This document shows positions 7,563 through 15,633 of a DNA stretch of 64,000 bases, piece by piece. Below the pieces are notes generated by a model that saw nothing but the letters and a program-made list of their open reading frames with translations, ran no database searches and had not been told where the DNA came from. The translations under genes were made by a program, and so were the position numbers. The stretch is from Ornithomonoglobus_A sp045532455 (lineage in GTDB: Bacteria; Bacillota; Clostridia; UBA1381), in assembly GCA_045532455.1 (NCBI GenBank), contig JAZSFX010000047.1:12980-76979 (forward strand), in the 5' to 3' direction. How positions within the stretch are numbered: the stretch's first letter is position 1; each line of letters starts with the position of its first letter.

Positions 7563-9269
7563 TTATTTATATATGCCAAGCTTTATCAAAAGCCTGTAAA
7601 TTTTTGCGCCCATAGGCAAAAGCTCAATTTCTTCCTTTGTTAATATCTTAAGAACAATAATCATCACACAGTAAACTATTGCAGCGATTGCTATCGAAGC
7701 CACAGTTGCAATCAGGTTTGTCATGATAGCGCCAAGGCTTAAAAACGCCGCTATAAGCTTATACACACCAAAAGCAACAACTGCCATTACTCCGCCTGCA
7801 ACAAGCGGTTTTACAATAAATTTTGCAAGTGTGATTTTTATGGAAATATATTTTGACATAACCGCAAAGCTCACTAAAAAAGCGGCAAGCTGGCAGGCTA
7901 TTGTACTTATTACCGCGCCCGTTATATTCACAGACGGTATACGTATTAAAAGTACATTCAATATCACTTTTATTATACAACCCACAACAAGTCCTATGGC
8001 AGGCACATAAACCTTGCCTATTCCCTGCAGTGCACCCGACATTGTCTGGTTGAGTGCGCTGAATATCATAGAAACCGCGGTCATTGCCAAAAGCTCATAG
8101 CCAAAAGGCGCTGCGGGGTATATTACCTTATATATAGGCTCTGCTAAAACTATGTAACCTATTGCACATGGTAGTATCAAAAGCAGAGAAATCAAAAACG
8201 AATACGAGGTTTTTTGCGACGCTTCTTTTTTGTCGCCTACTGCAAGTGCTGATGCAATTGACGGTACAAGCACAGTAGCAAATGCAAAGTTTACTGCAAG
8301 TGGCATATTAATTAACGTATCACTTTTAGATAACATTCCAGAAAGACGTATAGCCTCTTGCTTTAACTGTGCAACGGTGGGGTTTTGTATTGCCTCAACA
8401 AGTCCGTTTACGCTCATATATGCAGGAATTCCATTCTGGAATGCCGCCTCTATACCGCGCGAGATGGTGGCGGTATCTATAACTCTGTTTATAGAGGTTA
8501 TTATAGAAGCAAGCGAAATCGGAATTGAAAGCATTAAAATTGCCCTGATAAGCTTTGATGAGCTTTGCTTTGCAGACTCGACTGCACACTGACGGACTTT
8601 TTCTTTAAGTCCACTCTGGCGTCGGATATAGAACAAAACAAGGTATCCGAACGATAACAAGCACGCAATAGATGATGCACCGTTTGCCCACGCCGCCATA
8701 ATTTCGGGCGGCTGACCGATTGCCAGAACAACAAGAATTATTGTGAGTGTGCATTTAAACACCTGCTCTATCATCTGCGAAAAACTTGTTGCACTCATAT
8801 TATTAAGTCCCTGAAAATATCCGCGTATAACAGACGAAACACATACAAAGAAAATAGATGGTGCAAGCGCACGTATAACATACTGTGCACCAGGCATTTC
8901 TATTACTTTATAAGCGTAAAAGTCTGCACCAAAAAATAACAAAGCAGAAGCACACAGACCAATTATTGCAAACAACTTCATTGCAGTTGTAAAAATTCTG
9001 TGTGCACCGCCATAATCCTCGAGAGCGCTGCGCTCTGCGACCATTTTCGCTATTGCATTGGGAATACCTACCGCCGATATTGCAAGCAGAACAGTGTATA
9101 CATTAAAGCCTGCGGTATAAAATCCGTTTCCCGTATCACCAAAGCCCTCTATGTTGGTTATGACCATTCTGTATACCATGCCAAGCACTTTAACTGCAAA
9201 CTGAGCCACAAGAACAATCAGAACATTTCCCATAAAGGAGTTTTGTTTATCTTTCTTTAAATTCTTCAT
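7563..9269 (-). CDS. MOP-superfamily polysaccharide/lipid flippase (SpoVB/MurJ-like)
   Basis: About 568 residues with roughly 14 hydrophobic helices. The pattern of GNVLIVLVAQFAVKVLGMVYRM at the N-terminus and the repeated VGIPNAIAKMVAE and IRGYFQGLNNM segments place it in the oligosaccharide flippase family that includes SpoVB, YtgP and Amj/MurJ-type lipid II carriers. I prefer the ATG at 9269, which has AAGGA 6 nt upstream, over a TTG two codons earlier. The start is only 2 nt after the nifU stop, so translation is probably coupled. A role in moving lipid-linked cell-wall precursors is likely; whether it acts in vegetative cells or in spores cannot be told. Confidence 0.85.
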   Translation of the reverse strand: MKNLKKDKQNSFMGNVLIVLVAQFAVKVLGMVYRMVITNIEGFGDTGNGFYTAGFNVYTVLLAISAVGIPNAIAKMVAERSALEDYGGAHRIFTTAMKLFAIIGLCASALLFFGADFYAYKVIEMPGAQYVIRALAPSIFFVCVSSVIRGYFQGLNNMSATSFSQMIEQVFKCTLTIILVVLAIGQPPEIMAAWANGASSIACLLSFGYLVLFYIRRQSGLKEKVRQCAVESAKQSSSKLIRAILMLSIPISLASIITSINRVIDTATISRGIEAAFQNGIPAYMSVNGLVEAIQNPTVAQLKQEAIRLSGMLSKSDTLINMPLAVNFAFATVLVPSIASALAVGDKKEASQKTSYSFLISLLLILPCAIGYIVLAEPIYKVIYPAAPFGYELLAMTAVSMIFSALNQTMSGALQGIGKVYVPAIGLVVGCIIKVILNVLLIRIPSVNITGAVISTIACQLAAFLVSFAVMSKYISIKITLAKFIVKPLVAGGVMAVVAFGVYKLIAAFLSLGAIMTNLIATVASIAIAAIVYCVMIIVLKILTKEEIELLPMGAKIYRLLIKLGIYK

Positions 9270-9271
9270 AA

Positions 9272-9700
9272 TCAATCCTTGGTTTTACATCTTTTGCAAC
9301 AACCGTCGCATTTTGAGGTATCTTCTTCAAGCCCCATTCTTTTTTTATAGTCCTTGATTGCAGAAGCAATAGCCTCCTCAGCAAGAACAGAGCAGTGTAC
9401 CTTTTCGGTTGGCAGTCCGTCAAGAGCCTCCATAACTGCTTTGTTTGTAAGCGAAAGCGCCTCCTCAACAGTTTTGCCCTTTACCATCTCGGTTGCCATT
9501 GAGCTTGTTGCAATAGCAGCACCGCAACCGAAGGTCTTAAACTTAACGTCTTTTATGATATTATCCTGAATATCCATATATATTTTCATAATATCACCGC
9601 ATTTTGCATTACCCACTTCGCCGATTGCATTGGCGTTTTCTATTTCGCCTACATTTCGTGGGTGTGCAAAGTGGTCCATTACTTTTTCACTGTATGCCAT
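9272..9700 (-). CDS. nifU: NifU/IscU-type iron-sulfur cluster scaffold
   Basis: 142 residues. The scaffold on which sulfur from the cysteine desulfurase is combined with iron. The three cluster ligands are visible: GNAKCGD (about C34), FGCGAAIA (about C59) and VHCSVLAEEA (about C102), with the aspartate two residues after the first. The C-terminus has an extra cysteine cluster, CDGCCKRC, beyond the usual IscU fold. AAGGAG precedes the ATG. It is 19 nt after the cysteine desulfurase and overlaps the start region of the flippase. No regulator gene accompanies the pair. Confidence 0.95.
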   Translation of the reverse strand: MAYSEKVMDHFAHPRNVGEIENANAIGEVGNAKCGDIMKIYMDIQDNIIKDVKFKTFGCGAAIATSSMATEMVKGKTVEEALSLTNKAVMEALDGLPTEKVHCSVLAEEAIASAIKDYKKRMGLEEDTSKCDGCCKRCKTKD

Positions 9701-9719
9701 ATATATTCACTCCTTAAAT

Positions 9720-10895
9720 TTATTTTTCAACGCCCTCATACAACGGAGACATATCGCGCAAGCGTTGTATGATTGGTGGAATAGTTTCTATTACATATTC
9801 AATTTCTTCGTCGGTTGTGTCCTCGCCGATGCTGAGTCTTAGTGAGCCATGCGCAATTTCGTGAGGCAGGCCTATTGCAAGTAAAACGTGAGACGGGTCC
9901 AAATCACCTGATGCGCAGGCACTTCCGCTTGATGCGGCAATTCCGTACATATCAAGCATCATAAGTATTGCCTCGCCCTCGACGTATCTGAACGAGAAGT
10001 TTGCATTATTGCAAAGTCTGCCCTCACCCTCAGGACCGTTAAGACGTGTGTGGGGGACACCCTCGAGAATGCCTTTTATGAGCTTATCTCTCTTTTTTGT
10101 CATAATCTCAATATTTCTATCAAGATTTTCGCAGGCAATTTCCAATGCCTTTACCATACCTGCTATTCCTGCAAGATTTTCGGTTGCGGCTCTTTTGCCT
10201 CTTTCCTGACCACCGCCATGGATAAGGTTGTCGATTTTTACTCCGTTTCTCACATACAGCATACCCACACCCTTTGGACCGTGGAACTTATGTGCCGAAA
10301 CAGAAAGCAAATCAACACCCAACTCCTGAACGTCAATCTTTAAGTGCCCTATTGCCTGAACTGCGTCTGTGTGGAACAGTACCTTGTATTTCTTTGCAAT
10401 TTCTGCAATTTCCTTTATAGGCTCAATAACACCTATTTCGTTATTGGCAGTCATTATACTTATTAAAATAGTATCCTCGCGTATTGCTTTCTCAACACTC
10501 TGGGGACTTACAAAACCATATTCGTCAACGTCTAAGTAAGTAACCTCATATCCGTGCTTTTCGAGATATTCGCACGCGTTAAGTATTGCATGGTGCTCAA
10601 TTTTTGAGGTAATAATATGTTTACCTCTCTTGCCGTAAGCGGAAGCAATACCCTTTATTGCCCAATTATCCGCCTCGCAGCCTGAGCCTGTAAAATATAT
10701 TTCGTTAGGCTTTGCTGCACCAAGAGCCTTTGCGGCTCTCTCTCGCATATCCCAGAGTGCGCCCTCGGCTTTTCTTCCCACCTCATAAAATTTTGATGAG
10801 GCATTGCCATACGTGTCTATAAAATAAGGCATCATGGCATCAAGCGCTTCGGGAGACATACAAGTGGTTGCATTATTATCCATATAAACCTTCAT
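9720..10895 (-). CDS. nifS: Cysteine desulfurase (NifS/IscS type)
   Basis: 391 residues from the ATG at 10895, which has AAGGA 9 nt upstream; a TTG three codons earlier is an alternative. The PLP enzyme converts cysteine to alanine and passes sulfur to NifU. Motifs seen: MDNNATT at the N-terminus, the PLP lysine in SVSAHKFHGPKG (about residue 203) and the persulfide cysteine in SSGSACASGDLDPSH (about residue 325). It heads the transcription unit nifS-nifU-flippase-pyk. The promoter upstream overlaps or precedes a perfect palindrome (10913-10938), a candidate operator. Confidence 0.96.
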   Translation of the reverse strand: MKVYMDNNATTCMSPEALDAMMPYFIDTYGNASSKFYEVGRKAEGALWDMRERAAKALGAAKPNEIYFTGSGCEADNWAIKGIASAYGKRGKHIITSKIEHHAILNACEYLEKHGYEVTYLDVDEYGFVSPQSVEKAIREDTILISIMTANNEIGVIEPIKEIAEIAKKYKVLFHTDAVQAIGHLKIDVQELGVDLLSVSAHKFHGPKGVGMLYVRNGVKIDNLIHGGGQERGKRAATENLAGIAGMVKALEIACENLDRNIEIMTKKRDKLIKGILEGVPHTRLNGPEGEGRLCNNANFSFRYVEGEAILMMLDMYGIAASSGSACASGDLDPSHVLLAIGLPHEIAHGSLRLSIGEDTTDEEIEYVIETIPPIIQRLRDMSPLYEGVEK

Positions 10896-10912
10896 AGTAA
10901 TCAATCCTTTCT

Positions 10913-10938
10913 AACATATGAATGATTGTTCATATGTT
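10913..10938. promoter_or_regulatory. Perfect palindrome between nifS promoter and start codon (candidate operator)
   Basis: Arms AACATATGAA and TTCATATGTT, each 10 bp with no mismatch, separated by 6 bp. The element lies immediately downstream of the predicted transcription start of nifS and ends 17 nt before its ATG. It could be an operator for a dimeric repressor or an mRNA hairpin. Confidence 0.7.
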
Positions 10939-10947
10939 CTTAAATAT

Positions 10948-10976
10948 ATTGTATACTAATTTTATCCTTTTGTCAA
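10948..10976 (-). promoter_or_regulatory. Promoter of nifS-nifU-flippase-pyk
   Basis: TTGACA (10971-10976) and TACAAT (10948-10953) on the minus strand, 17-nt spacer. Confidence 0.88.
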
Positions 10977-10995
10977 TATATTTTGCAAAAAGCTC

Positions 10996-11024
10996 TGTAC
11001 ATATTCCAAATTTTGTTATATAAT
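10996..11024 (+). promoter_or_regulatory. Promoter of tmcAL
   Basis: TGTACA (10996-11001) and TATAAT (11019-11024) with a 17-nt spacer, 33 nt before the start codon. The -35 hexamer is a moderate match. It is divergent from the nifS promoter. Confidence 0.6.
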
Positions 11025-11056
11025 GTGATATATGAGGTATATAAGGGGTGAAATTT

Positions 11057-12190
11057 GTGAAAATTACAGGAATAATAGCAGAGTATAATCCGTTCCATAA
11101 CGGACACAGATATCAGCTGCAAAAGGCAAGGGAGCTAAGCGACGCAATAGTTGTCATTATGAGCGCGAGCTTTGTTCAGCGCGGTGAGGTTGCAATAACA
11201 GATAAATGGACAAGAGCAAAAATGGCACTTAATTGCGGTGCGGACCTTGTAATAGAGTTGCCCGTTATATATTCTCTTAATACTGCACAACGGTTTGCAA
11301 GGGGTGCAGTGGAAATTTTAGATAAAACAAAGGTTATTAATAAGCTGTGCTTTGGCAGTGAGTGCGGAGATATTAAAAAGTTAAAAGAGGCAGGCGCAAT
11401 TTTATGTGATGAGCCACAGGAAATATCTACAAAAATAAAGGAGTATGTATCAAAGGGAATGTCGTTTCCCTCAGCACGTGAGAGGGCATTTGAGGGATAT
11501 ATAGAAAGAGGGGTTTTATCAAACCCCAATAATATACTTGCAGTTGAATATATAAGGGCTTTATATGAACTAAAAAGCGATATTGAGCCTTTTACGGTAA
11601 AAAGATACGGAACAGGCTACAACGACAAAAATACATTCGAAAATATTGCAAGCGCAACGGCAATCCGTGAGATGATAGCAAACGGAGAAGACATAAAAAA
11701 TTATATGCCATATGCCGATTTTAAGATATGCAACACAAATGCACTCGATAGCGCAGTAATAGCAAAGCTGAGAATGATGTCTTTGGAGGAAATTGCAAAA
11801 ATAAACGACGTAAGCGAGGGGCTCGAAAACAGAATAAAAGAGGCGTCAGTGCAGTGTACGTCTTTTGATGAAATATGCGATTTTGTAAAAACAAAGCGCT
11901 ATCCTATGAGCAGAATAAAGAGGATTTTGCTTTCGTCTTTGCTTAATATTACAAGGGAAGTTGCAAATGAGAGCGTGGGTTATTTGCGTGTTCTTGGTAT
12001 GAACACTACGGGAAAAGAAGTGTTAAGGCAAATTAAATCAAAATCGGATATGGATATAATAGTAAAAACTGCAGATTACAAAGGTGGCAGTGCGGCATTT
12101 AAAAAGGATATTCTTGCTACTGATTTATTCTCGATTTGTGCAGATAAAAAAGCGGGGCAGGATTATATTGTAAGTCCTGTTGTTATATAA
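11057..12190 (+). CDS. tmcAL: tRNA(Met) cytidine acetate ligase
   Basis: 377 residues from the GTG at 11057, which has AAGGGG 8 nt upstream (another GTG lies three codons earlier). The start KITGIIAEYNPFHNGH is the nucleotidyltransferase signature of the TmcAL/YlbM family, with the HxGH-type adenylation motif. In B. subtilis this enzyme activates acetate with ATP and makes N4-acetylcytidine at the wobble position of elongator tRNA-Met. Further family pieces are MSASFVQRGEVAITDKW and FGSECGDI. It is monocistronic from a promoter facing away from nifS; mtnN follows from its own promoter. Confidence 0.93.
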   Translation: MKITGIIAEYNPFHNGHRYQLQKARELSDAIVVIMSASFVQRGEVAITDKWTRAKMALNCGADLVIELPVIYSLNTAQRFARGAVEILDKTKVINKLCFGSECGDIKKLKEAGAILCDEPQEISTKIKEYVSKGMSFPSARERAFEGYIERGVLSNPNNILAVEYIRALYELKSDIEPFTVKRYGTGYNDKNTFENIASATAIREMIANGEDIKNYMPYADFKICNTNALDSAVIAKLRMMSLEEIAKINDVSEGLENRIKEASVQCTSFDEICDFVKTKRYPMSRIKRILLSSLLNITREVANESVGYLRVLGMNTTGKEVLRQIKSKSDMDIIVKTADYKGGSAAFKKDILATDLFSICADKKAGQDYIVSPVVI

Positions 12191-12203
12191 AACGGTGTGC
12201 AAG

Positions 12204-12232
12204 TTGACAAAAAACCTTAAAAATGCTATAAT
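12204..12232 (+). promoter_or_regulatory. Promoter of mtnN-luxS
   Basis: Perfect TTGACA (12204-12209) and TATAAT (12227-12232) with a 17-nt spacer. Confidence 0.92.
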
Positions 12233-12269
12233 CTATAAAGATTTTATTCCAGGGGAACGGTGAATAATT

Positions 12270-12971
12270 ATGATGATAGGTATAATCGGTGCTATGGACG
12301 TTGAAGTCGAGGCATTAAAACAAATTATGGACAGTGTGCATACAAGGGCAATAAGCACAGTAAAATATTACAACGGAGAAATAAAAGGTATAAAAGCGGT
12401 TGTTGCAACCGCAGGCGTAGGCAAGGTGAATGCGGCGGTATGTACACAGACAATGATAATGGAATTCAATCCCGATATTATTATAAATGTAGGGGTTGCA
12501 GGCGGAATGTCTCCCGAGCTTGGAATAGGGGACATAGCAGTTGCAGACACGGTTGTTGAGCACGATATGGACACAACTGCTCTTGGCGACGAAATGGGCT
12601 TTATAACGGGAATTGACAAGGTATATATGGATTGTGATAAAAAAATATCACAGATTATGTTTGATGCGGCAAATGAGGTTTGCGGCATAAAGGTTGTAAG
12701 AGGTACAATAGCCTCGGGCGACCAGTTTATTGCCTCAGATGAGCAAAGAAGCAGAATAATAAACTCATTCAAAAATGTGGTTGCGACAGAGATGGAGGGC
12801 GCAAGCATAGGGCACGTGTGCACTATGAACAACAAACCCTTTGCGGTCTTGAGGGCAATATCCGACGGTGCAAACAGTGATTCGCATATGGACTTTCCTA
12901 CATTTACAAAGCTTGCTGCAAGAAACTCAATAGCAATAATACTTAAAATGTTCGAAAAATTAGCAAACTGA
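12270..12971 (+). CDS. mtnN: 5'-methylthioadenosine/S-adenosylhomocysteine nucleosidase
   Basis: 233 residues. The enzyme removes adenine from S-adenosylhomocysteine and methylthioadenosine. Characteristic sequence: MIGIIGAMDVEVEALK at the N-terminus, INVGVAGG, IASGDQFI and the catalytic region VATEMEGASIGHVC, with ISDGAN near the end holding the catalytic aspartate. Product S-ribosylhomocysteine is the substrate of LuxS, encoded next with an 18-nt gap, so the two form an activated-methyl-cycle operon. Confidence 0.97.
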   Translation: MMIGIIGAMDVEVEALKQIMDSVHTRAISTVKYYNGEIKGIKAVVATAGVGKVNAAVCTQTMIMEFNPDIIINVGVAGGMSPELGIGDIAVADTVVEHDMDTTALGDEMGFITGIDKVYMDCDKKISQIMFDAANEVCGIKVVRGTIASGDQFIASDEQRSRIINSFKNVVATEMEGASIGHVCTMNNKPFAVLRAISDGANSDSHMDFPTFTKLAARNSIAIILKMFEKLAN

Positions 12972-12989
12972 TTACAGAGAGGAATAAAT

Positions 12990-13457
12990 TTGTATATGGA
13001 AAAGATAAAAAGCTTTTGCGTAGATCACCGTATTTTAAAAGAGGGAATGTATATTTCGAGAATAGATGGCGACTGTGTTACTTATGATTTAAGAATGTGC
13101 AGACCAAATACGGGAATATTGTTGGATAATTCGTCTATACACACAACCGAGCATATGATAGCAACATTCATACGCAATTCTAAAATAAAAGATGAGGTTG
13201 TGTATTTTGGACCAATGGGTTGCCAGACGGGATTTTATCTTATAGTACGCGACAGCATTGGTGCCAATGAGGTGTTGGAGGTTGTTAAAAAGTGTCTTGA
13301 GGATACTATGAACTATGAGGGCGAGGTTTTTGGCAACACCGATGTAGAGTGCGGAAACTACATAAATCTTGATTTAGCAAAAGCAAAGAGAGTATGCGGA
13401 GCATATTTAACACATCTTTGCGAGATAGATACCGTACGTTCGTATGACGAAATATAA
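12990..13457 (+). CDS. luxS: S-ribosylhomocysteine lyase, AI-2 synthesis
   Basis: 155 residues from the TTG at 12990 (GAGG 7 nt upstream); an ATG two codons later is possible but has poorer spacing. LuxS splits S-ribosylhomocysteine into homocysteine and the precursor of autoinducer-2. The metal site is seen as HTTEH (about residue 56) with the later cysteine in VECGNY, and the catalytic cysteine region GPMGCQTGFYL. FVDHRILKEG-like N-terminus is intact. It completes the pathway begun by mtnN; whether AI-2 is used as a signal here cannot be told. Confidence 0.97.
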   Translation: MYMEKIKSFCVDHRILKEGMYISRIDGDCVTYDLRMCRPNTGILLDNSSIHTTEHMIATFIRNSKIKDEVVYFGPMGCQTGFYLIVRDSIGANEVLEVVKKCLEDTMNYEGEVFGNTDVECGNYINLDLAKAKRVCGAYLTHLCEIDTVRSYDEI

Positions 13458-13481
13458 AGGAGCAATGTTGGGTTAAGAGAT

Positions 13482-13751
13482 ATGTTAGATGATAAGATTA
13501 TTCAAATTAAAGAAGAAAAGCCAAGTAAAACAATAGGACAAAGATTAAAAGATTTAAGAGAAGCCAAAAAGCTCAGCCGTGAAGAAGTTGCGGCGGCAAT
13601 AGAAATTTCTGTATCAGCACTCAGGCGTATGGAAAATGGCGATTATGACCAACCAATAGAGGGTGTAATGCGACTTGCTATGTTTTACGGTGTAACATTA
13701 AACTTTATAATATTAGGAGTATCAGACGGTGCCGATAATTTTAGCGCATAA
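13482..13751 (+). CDS. XRE-family helix-turn-helix protein
   Basis: 89 residues. Residues about 17-75 form an XRE/Cro DNA-binding domain: IGQRLKDLREAKKLSREEVAAAIEISVSALRRMENGDY, with the recognition helix around SVSALRRME, followed by VMRLAMFYGVTLNFII. No second domain. The gene is 24 nt after luxS and probably co-transcribed. The start is odd: the only strong ribosome site (AAAGGAG) sits beside luxS stop and directs a four-codon reading frame (ATG TTG GGT TAA) whose stop is 5 nt before this ATG. Target genes are unknown; the luxS operon itself is one guess. Confidence 0.88.
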   Translation: MLDDKIIQIKEEKPSKTIGQRLKDLREAKKLSREEVAAAIEISVSALRRMENGDYDQPIEGVMRLAMFYGVTLNFIILGVSDGADNFSA

Positions 13752-13753
13752 AA

Positions 13754-13831
13754 CACAAAACTCACCACTCGACGTACCAACTGTACGCCTTCGGGCAAGG
13801 TAAAATGCTTTGCATTTTACTTCGTTTTGTG
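13754..13831. repeat. Cruciform intergenic element, copy B
   Basis: Outer arms CACAAAAC and GTTTTGTG (8 bp, perfect) enclose CTCGACGTAC, GTACGCCTTCGGGCA and a 9-bp inner hairpin (GTAAAATGC-TTT-GCATTTTAC). The middle motifs are shared with copy A at 5979-6052 (minus strand). Confidence 0.7.
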
Positions 13832-13866
13832 CATTTTGCATCTAAAATTAATCAGCCCCGAAGTGA

Positions 13867-13894
13867 AGTGTTGCTTTGTGCAACACTCTTTTTT
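13867..13894 (+). terminator. Terminator of mtnN-luxS-HTH
   Basis: AGTGTTGC pairs with GCAACACT and is followed by CTTTTTT on the plus strand. It sits between two converging gene groups. Confidence 0.82.
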
Positions 13895-13897
13895 ATC

Positions 13898-14476
13898 TTA
13901 CTTCAATAACGGTTGATATTGTTCACCGTCAAGCGCCGCTTTGGCGGCAGGGATAATTGTATTGAAATCTGCCACTATTGAGTTTGGCTTTTTTATGCAA
14001 TCGTCTTGTTGCAAAGGAAGAAAATACAAATTCTTGCAATTAAGCAGATTGCCTATATTTTTTGCGGCAGTGCCAAGACCGTCGTTTGTCGAAACTGCAA
14101 TAAGCACAGGGCGGCGGTTTCGTAAGTGCGCTTTTATAGCCATAGTTACAGAGGTATCTGCAATACCACCGCTCATCTTGGCAAGTGTATTTCCCGTGCA
14201 GGGTAATACAATAAGTAAATCAAGAAGACCTTTAGGACCGATAGGCTCTGCCTCCTGAACAGATTTTATAATCTTTTTGCGCGTTATGCTCTCAACCTCA
14301 TCGGCAAAAAATTTTGCTGATCCAAAGCGCGTATCTGTAGTGTAGGATATTTCGCTCATGATAGGGTAGAGGTCTGCCCCCTCATCTGCAAGGCTTTTTA
14401 GTGCCTCCAAAGCGCGCTTGAATGTACAAAACGAGCCACACATTGCAAAGCCGATTTTTTTATCTTTTAACTCCAA
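13898..14476 (-). CDS. spoVFB: Dipicolinate synthase subunit B
   Basis: 192 residues, a flavoprotein-fold subunit that works with SpoVFA to turn the lysine-pathway intermediate into dipicolinic acid, the main small molecule of the spore core. Recognised by KIGFAMCGSFCTF at the N-terminus, PIMSEISYTTDTRFG, the flavin-type PCTGNTLAKMSGGIADTSVTMAIKAHLRN and VLIAVSTNDGLG. The start is TTG, supported by GGAGG at 8 nt; this ribosome site lies inside the end of spoVFA, 3 nt of gap separating the genes. Presence of the pair strongly implies endospore formation. Confidence 0.95.
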   Translation of the reverse strand: MELKDKKIGFAMCGSFCTFKRALEALKSLADEGADLYPIMSEISYTTDTRFGSAKFFADEVESITRKKIIKSVQEAEPIGPKGLLDLLIVLPCTGNTLAKMSGGIADTSVTMAIKAHLRNRRPVLIAVSTNDGLGTAAKNIGNLLNCKNLYFLPLQQDDCIKKPNSIVADFNTIIPAAKAALDGEQYQPLLK

Positions 14477-14479
14477 TTT

Positions 14480-15346
14480 TTACACCTCCAATTCATGTAT
14501 AATGTTCATAATGGTGTCTTTTATTATACCGCCCGAGGATACGGGTGCAATTTTACCCGGTAACCCAAGTGCCCATATAACGTGTATACCCAAAGCCTTT
14601 GCACCTTCAAAATCCACTCCGCCAGGCTTTGAGGACAGGTCTATAACAAGGGCATTTTTGTTTATTGATTTTAATGCTTCGTTATTTAAAATCATAGCAG
14701 GTACGGTATTAAAAATAATATCAAATTTATCTATATTGCTTTTTAACTCACCAAGGGCAAGAGGCTCAAAGCCATGCCCCTCTATCATTGCCAGGTCTGC
14801 ATACTTTCGTGCCTCAACAGTTACATCAGCACCAAGCCCCGACAGCATTTTAGATAAGATTTTTCCTATGCGACCGTAGCCTAAAACAAGACATTTGCTT
14901 CCGTTTATGGTTATGGGTGTTTCTTCTATTGCAATTTTTATTGCACCCTCTGCAGTGGGGATGGAATTTCGTATGGCAAGCTCCTCGCGCTTTAAGTAGT
15001 CGTAGAATTTTATACTCTTATCGTCAAGCGCCTTTGCTAAATCAGGCTTTATCTGTCCGCCAAAAACAAGGGCGGAGGGCGTTATTCCATCTAAGAATTC
15101 GTTTATTGTAAGTGGTTTTTTTGAGTATGGAGCGTTTATGGTTTCTCCGTCAAAAGTAACCGGTACGGGAAGTATAACAATATCAGATGACAGTGCATAG
15201 TCAACATCATCTTCAACCTCTAAGTCGTTTATTTGTATGTCTTTATCAAATCCATAAAGAAATATATGGTAGCCTTCCTTTTTTAAAAGCTTTGCAAGTG
15301 TAAGCTGACGTAAATCTCCGCCTATAACAGAAACCGTCATAAACAT
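14480..15346 (-). CDS. spoVFA: Dipicolinate synthase subunit A
   Basis: 288 residues with a Rossmann-type nucleotide fold in the second half (CLVLGYGRIGKILSKMLSGLGADVTV, residues about 150-175). It is the partner of SpoVFB in dipicolinate synthesis in the mother cell. N-terminus VSVIGGDLRQLTLAKLLKKEG and the ending SSKPGGVDFEGAKALGIHVIWALGLPGKIAPVSSGGII are characteristic. A sigma-K-like promoter stands 30 nt upstream. In B. subtilis the pair is followed by asd, dapG and dapA; none is here. Confidence 0.95.
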   Translation of the reverse strand: MFMTVSVIGGDLRQLTLAKLLKKEGYHIFLYGFDKDIQINDLEVEDDVDYALSSDIVILPVPVTFDGETINAPYSKKPLTINEFLDGITPSALVFGGQIKPDLAKALDDKSIKFYDYLKREELAIRNSIPTAEGAIKIAIEETPITINGSKCLVLGYGRIGKILSKMLSGLGADVTVEARKYADLAMIEGHGFEPLALGELKSNIDKFDIIFNTVPAMILNNEALKSINKNALVIDLSSKPGGVDFEGAKALGIHVIWALGLPGKIAPVSSGGIIKDTIMNIIHELEV

Positions 15347-15376
15347 TATAACACCTTCTTTACTTTGTTATGGTAT

Positions 15377-15404
15377 TATATTATGTAAAAAATACGCTTT
15401 GAGT
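15377..15404 (-). promoter_or_regulatory. Sigma-K-like promoter of spoVFA-spoVFB
   Basis: The -10 sequence CATAATATA (15377-15385, minus strand) matches the sigma-K consensus CATANNNTA, and the -35 AC (15403-15404) is 17 nt away. spoVF is a known late mother-cell operon under sigma-K, so position and consensus agree. No sigma-A consensus competes here. Confidence 0.7.
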
Positions 15405-15486
15405 TACTTTATAAATGCAAAACTCACAAAAGACAGATATATATAAAAAATATAATTGTCAAAACTCATAATAATAATATTTTATG

Positions 15487-15515
15487 TTGACAAAAACGAC
15501 ATATTGTGCTATATT
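15487..15515 (+). promoter_or_regulatory. Promoter of pflB-pflA
   Basis: TTGACA (15487-15492) and TATATT (15510-15515) with a 17-nt spacer, about 118 nt upstream of the pflB start. Confidence 0.82.
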
Positions 15516-15565
15516 ATTATAAGGCACAGTATATAGGGTATATTGCCGAAAATATAAGATAACAA

Positions 15566-15589
15566 CTGCATTTTGTCAACAAAAAGCAG
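15566..15589. promoter_or_regulatory. Palindrome in the pflB leader (candidate redox-regulator site)
   Basis: CTGCATTTTGT and ACAAAAAGCAG are inverted repeats with one mismatch across a CA centre, located about 50 nt downstream of the predicted transcription start. The central TTTTGTCAACAAAA is loosely like Rex-type operators, but the match is partial. Confidence 0.45.
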
Positions 15590-15633
15590 ATTGAAATATT
15601 ACACATAATAATATGGAAAAAGGAGGTTTTATT

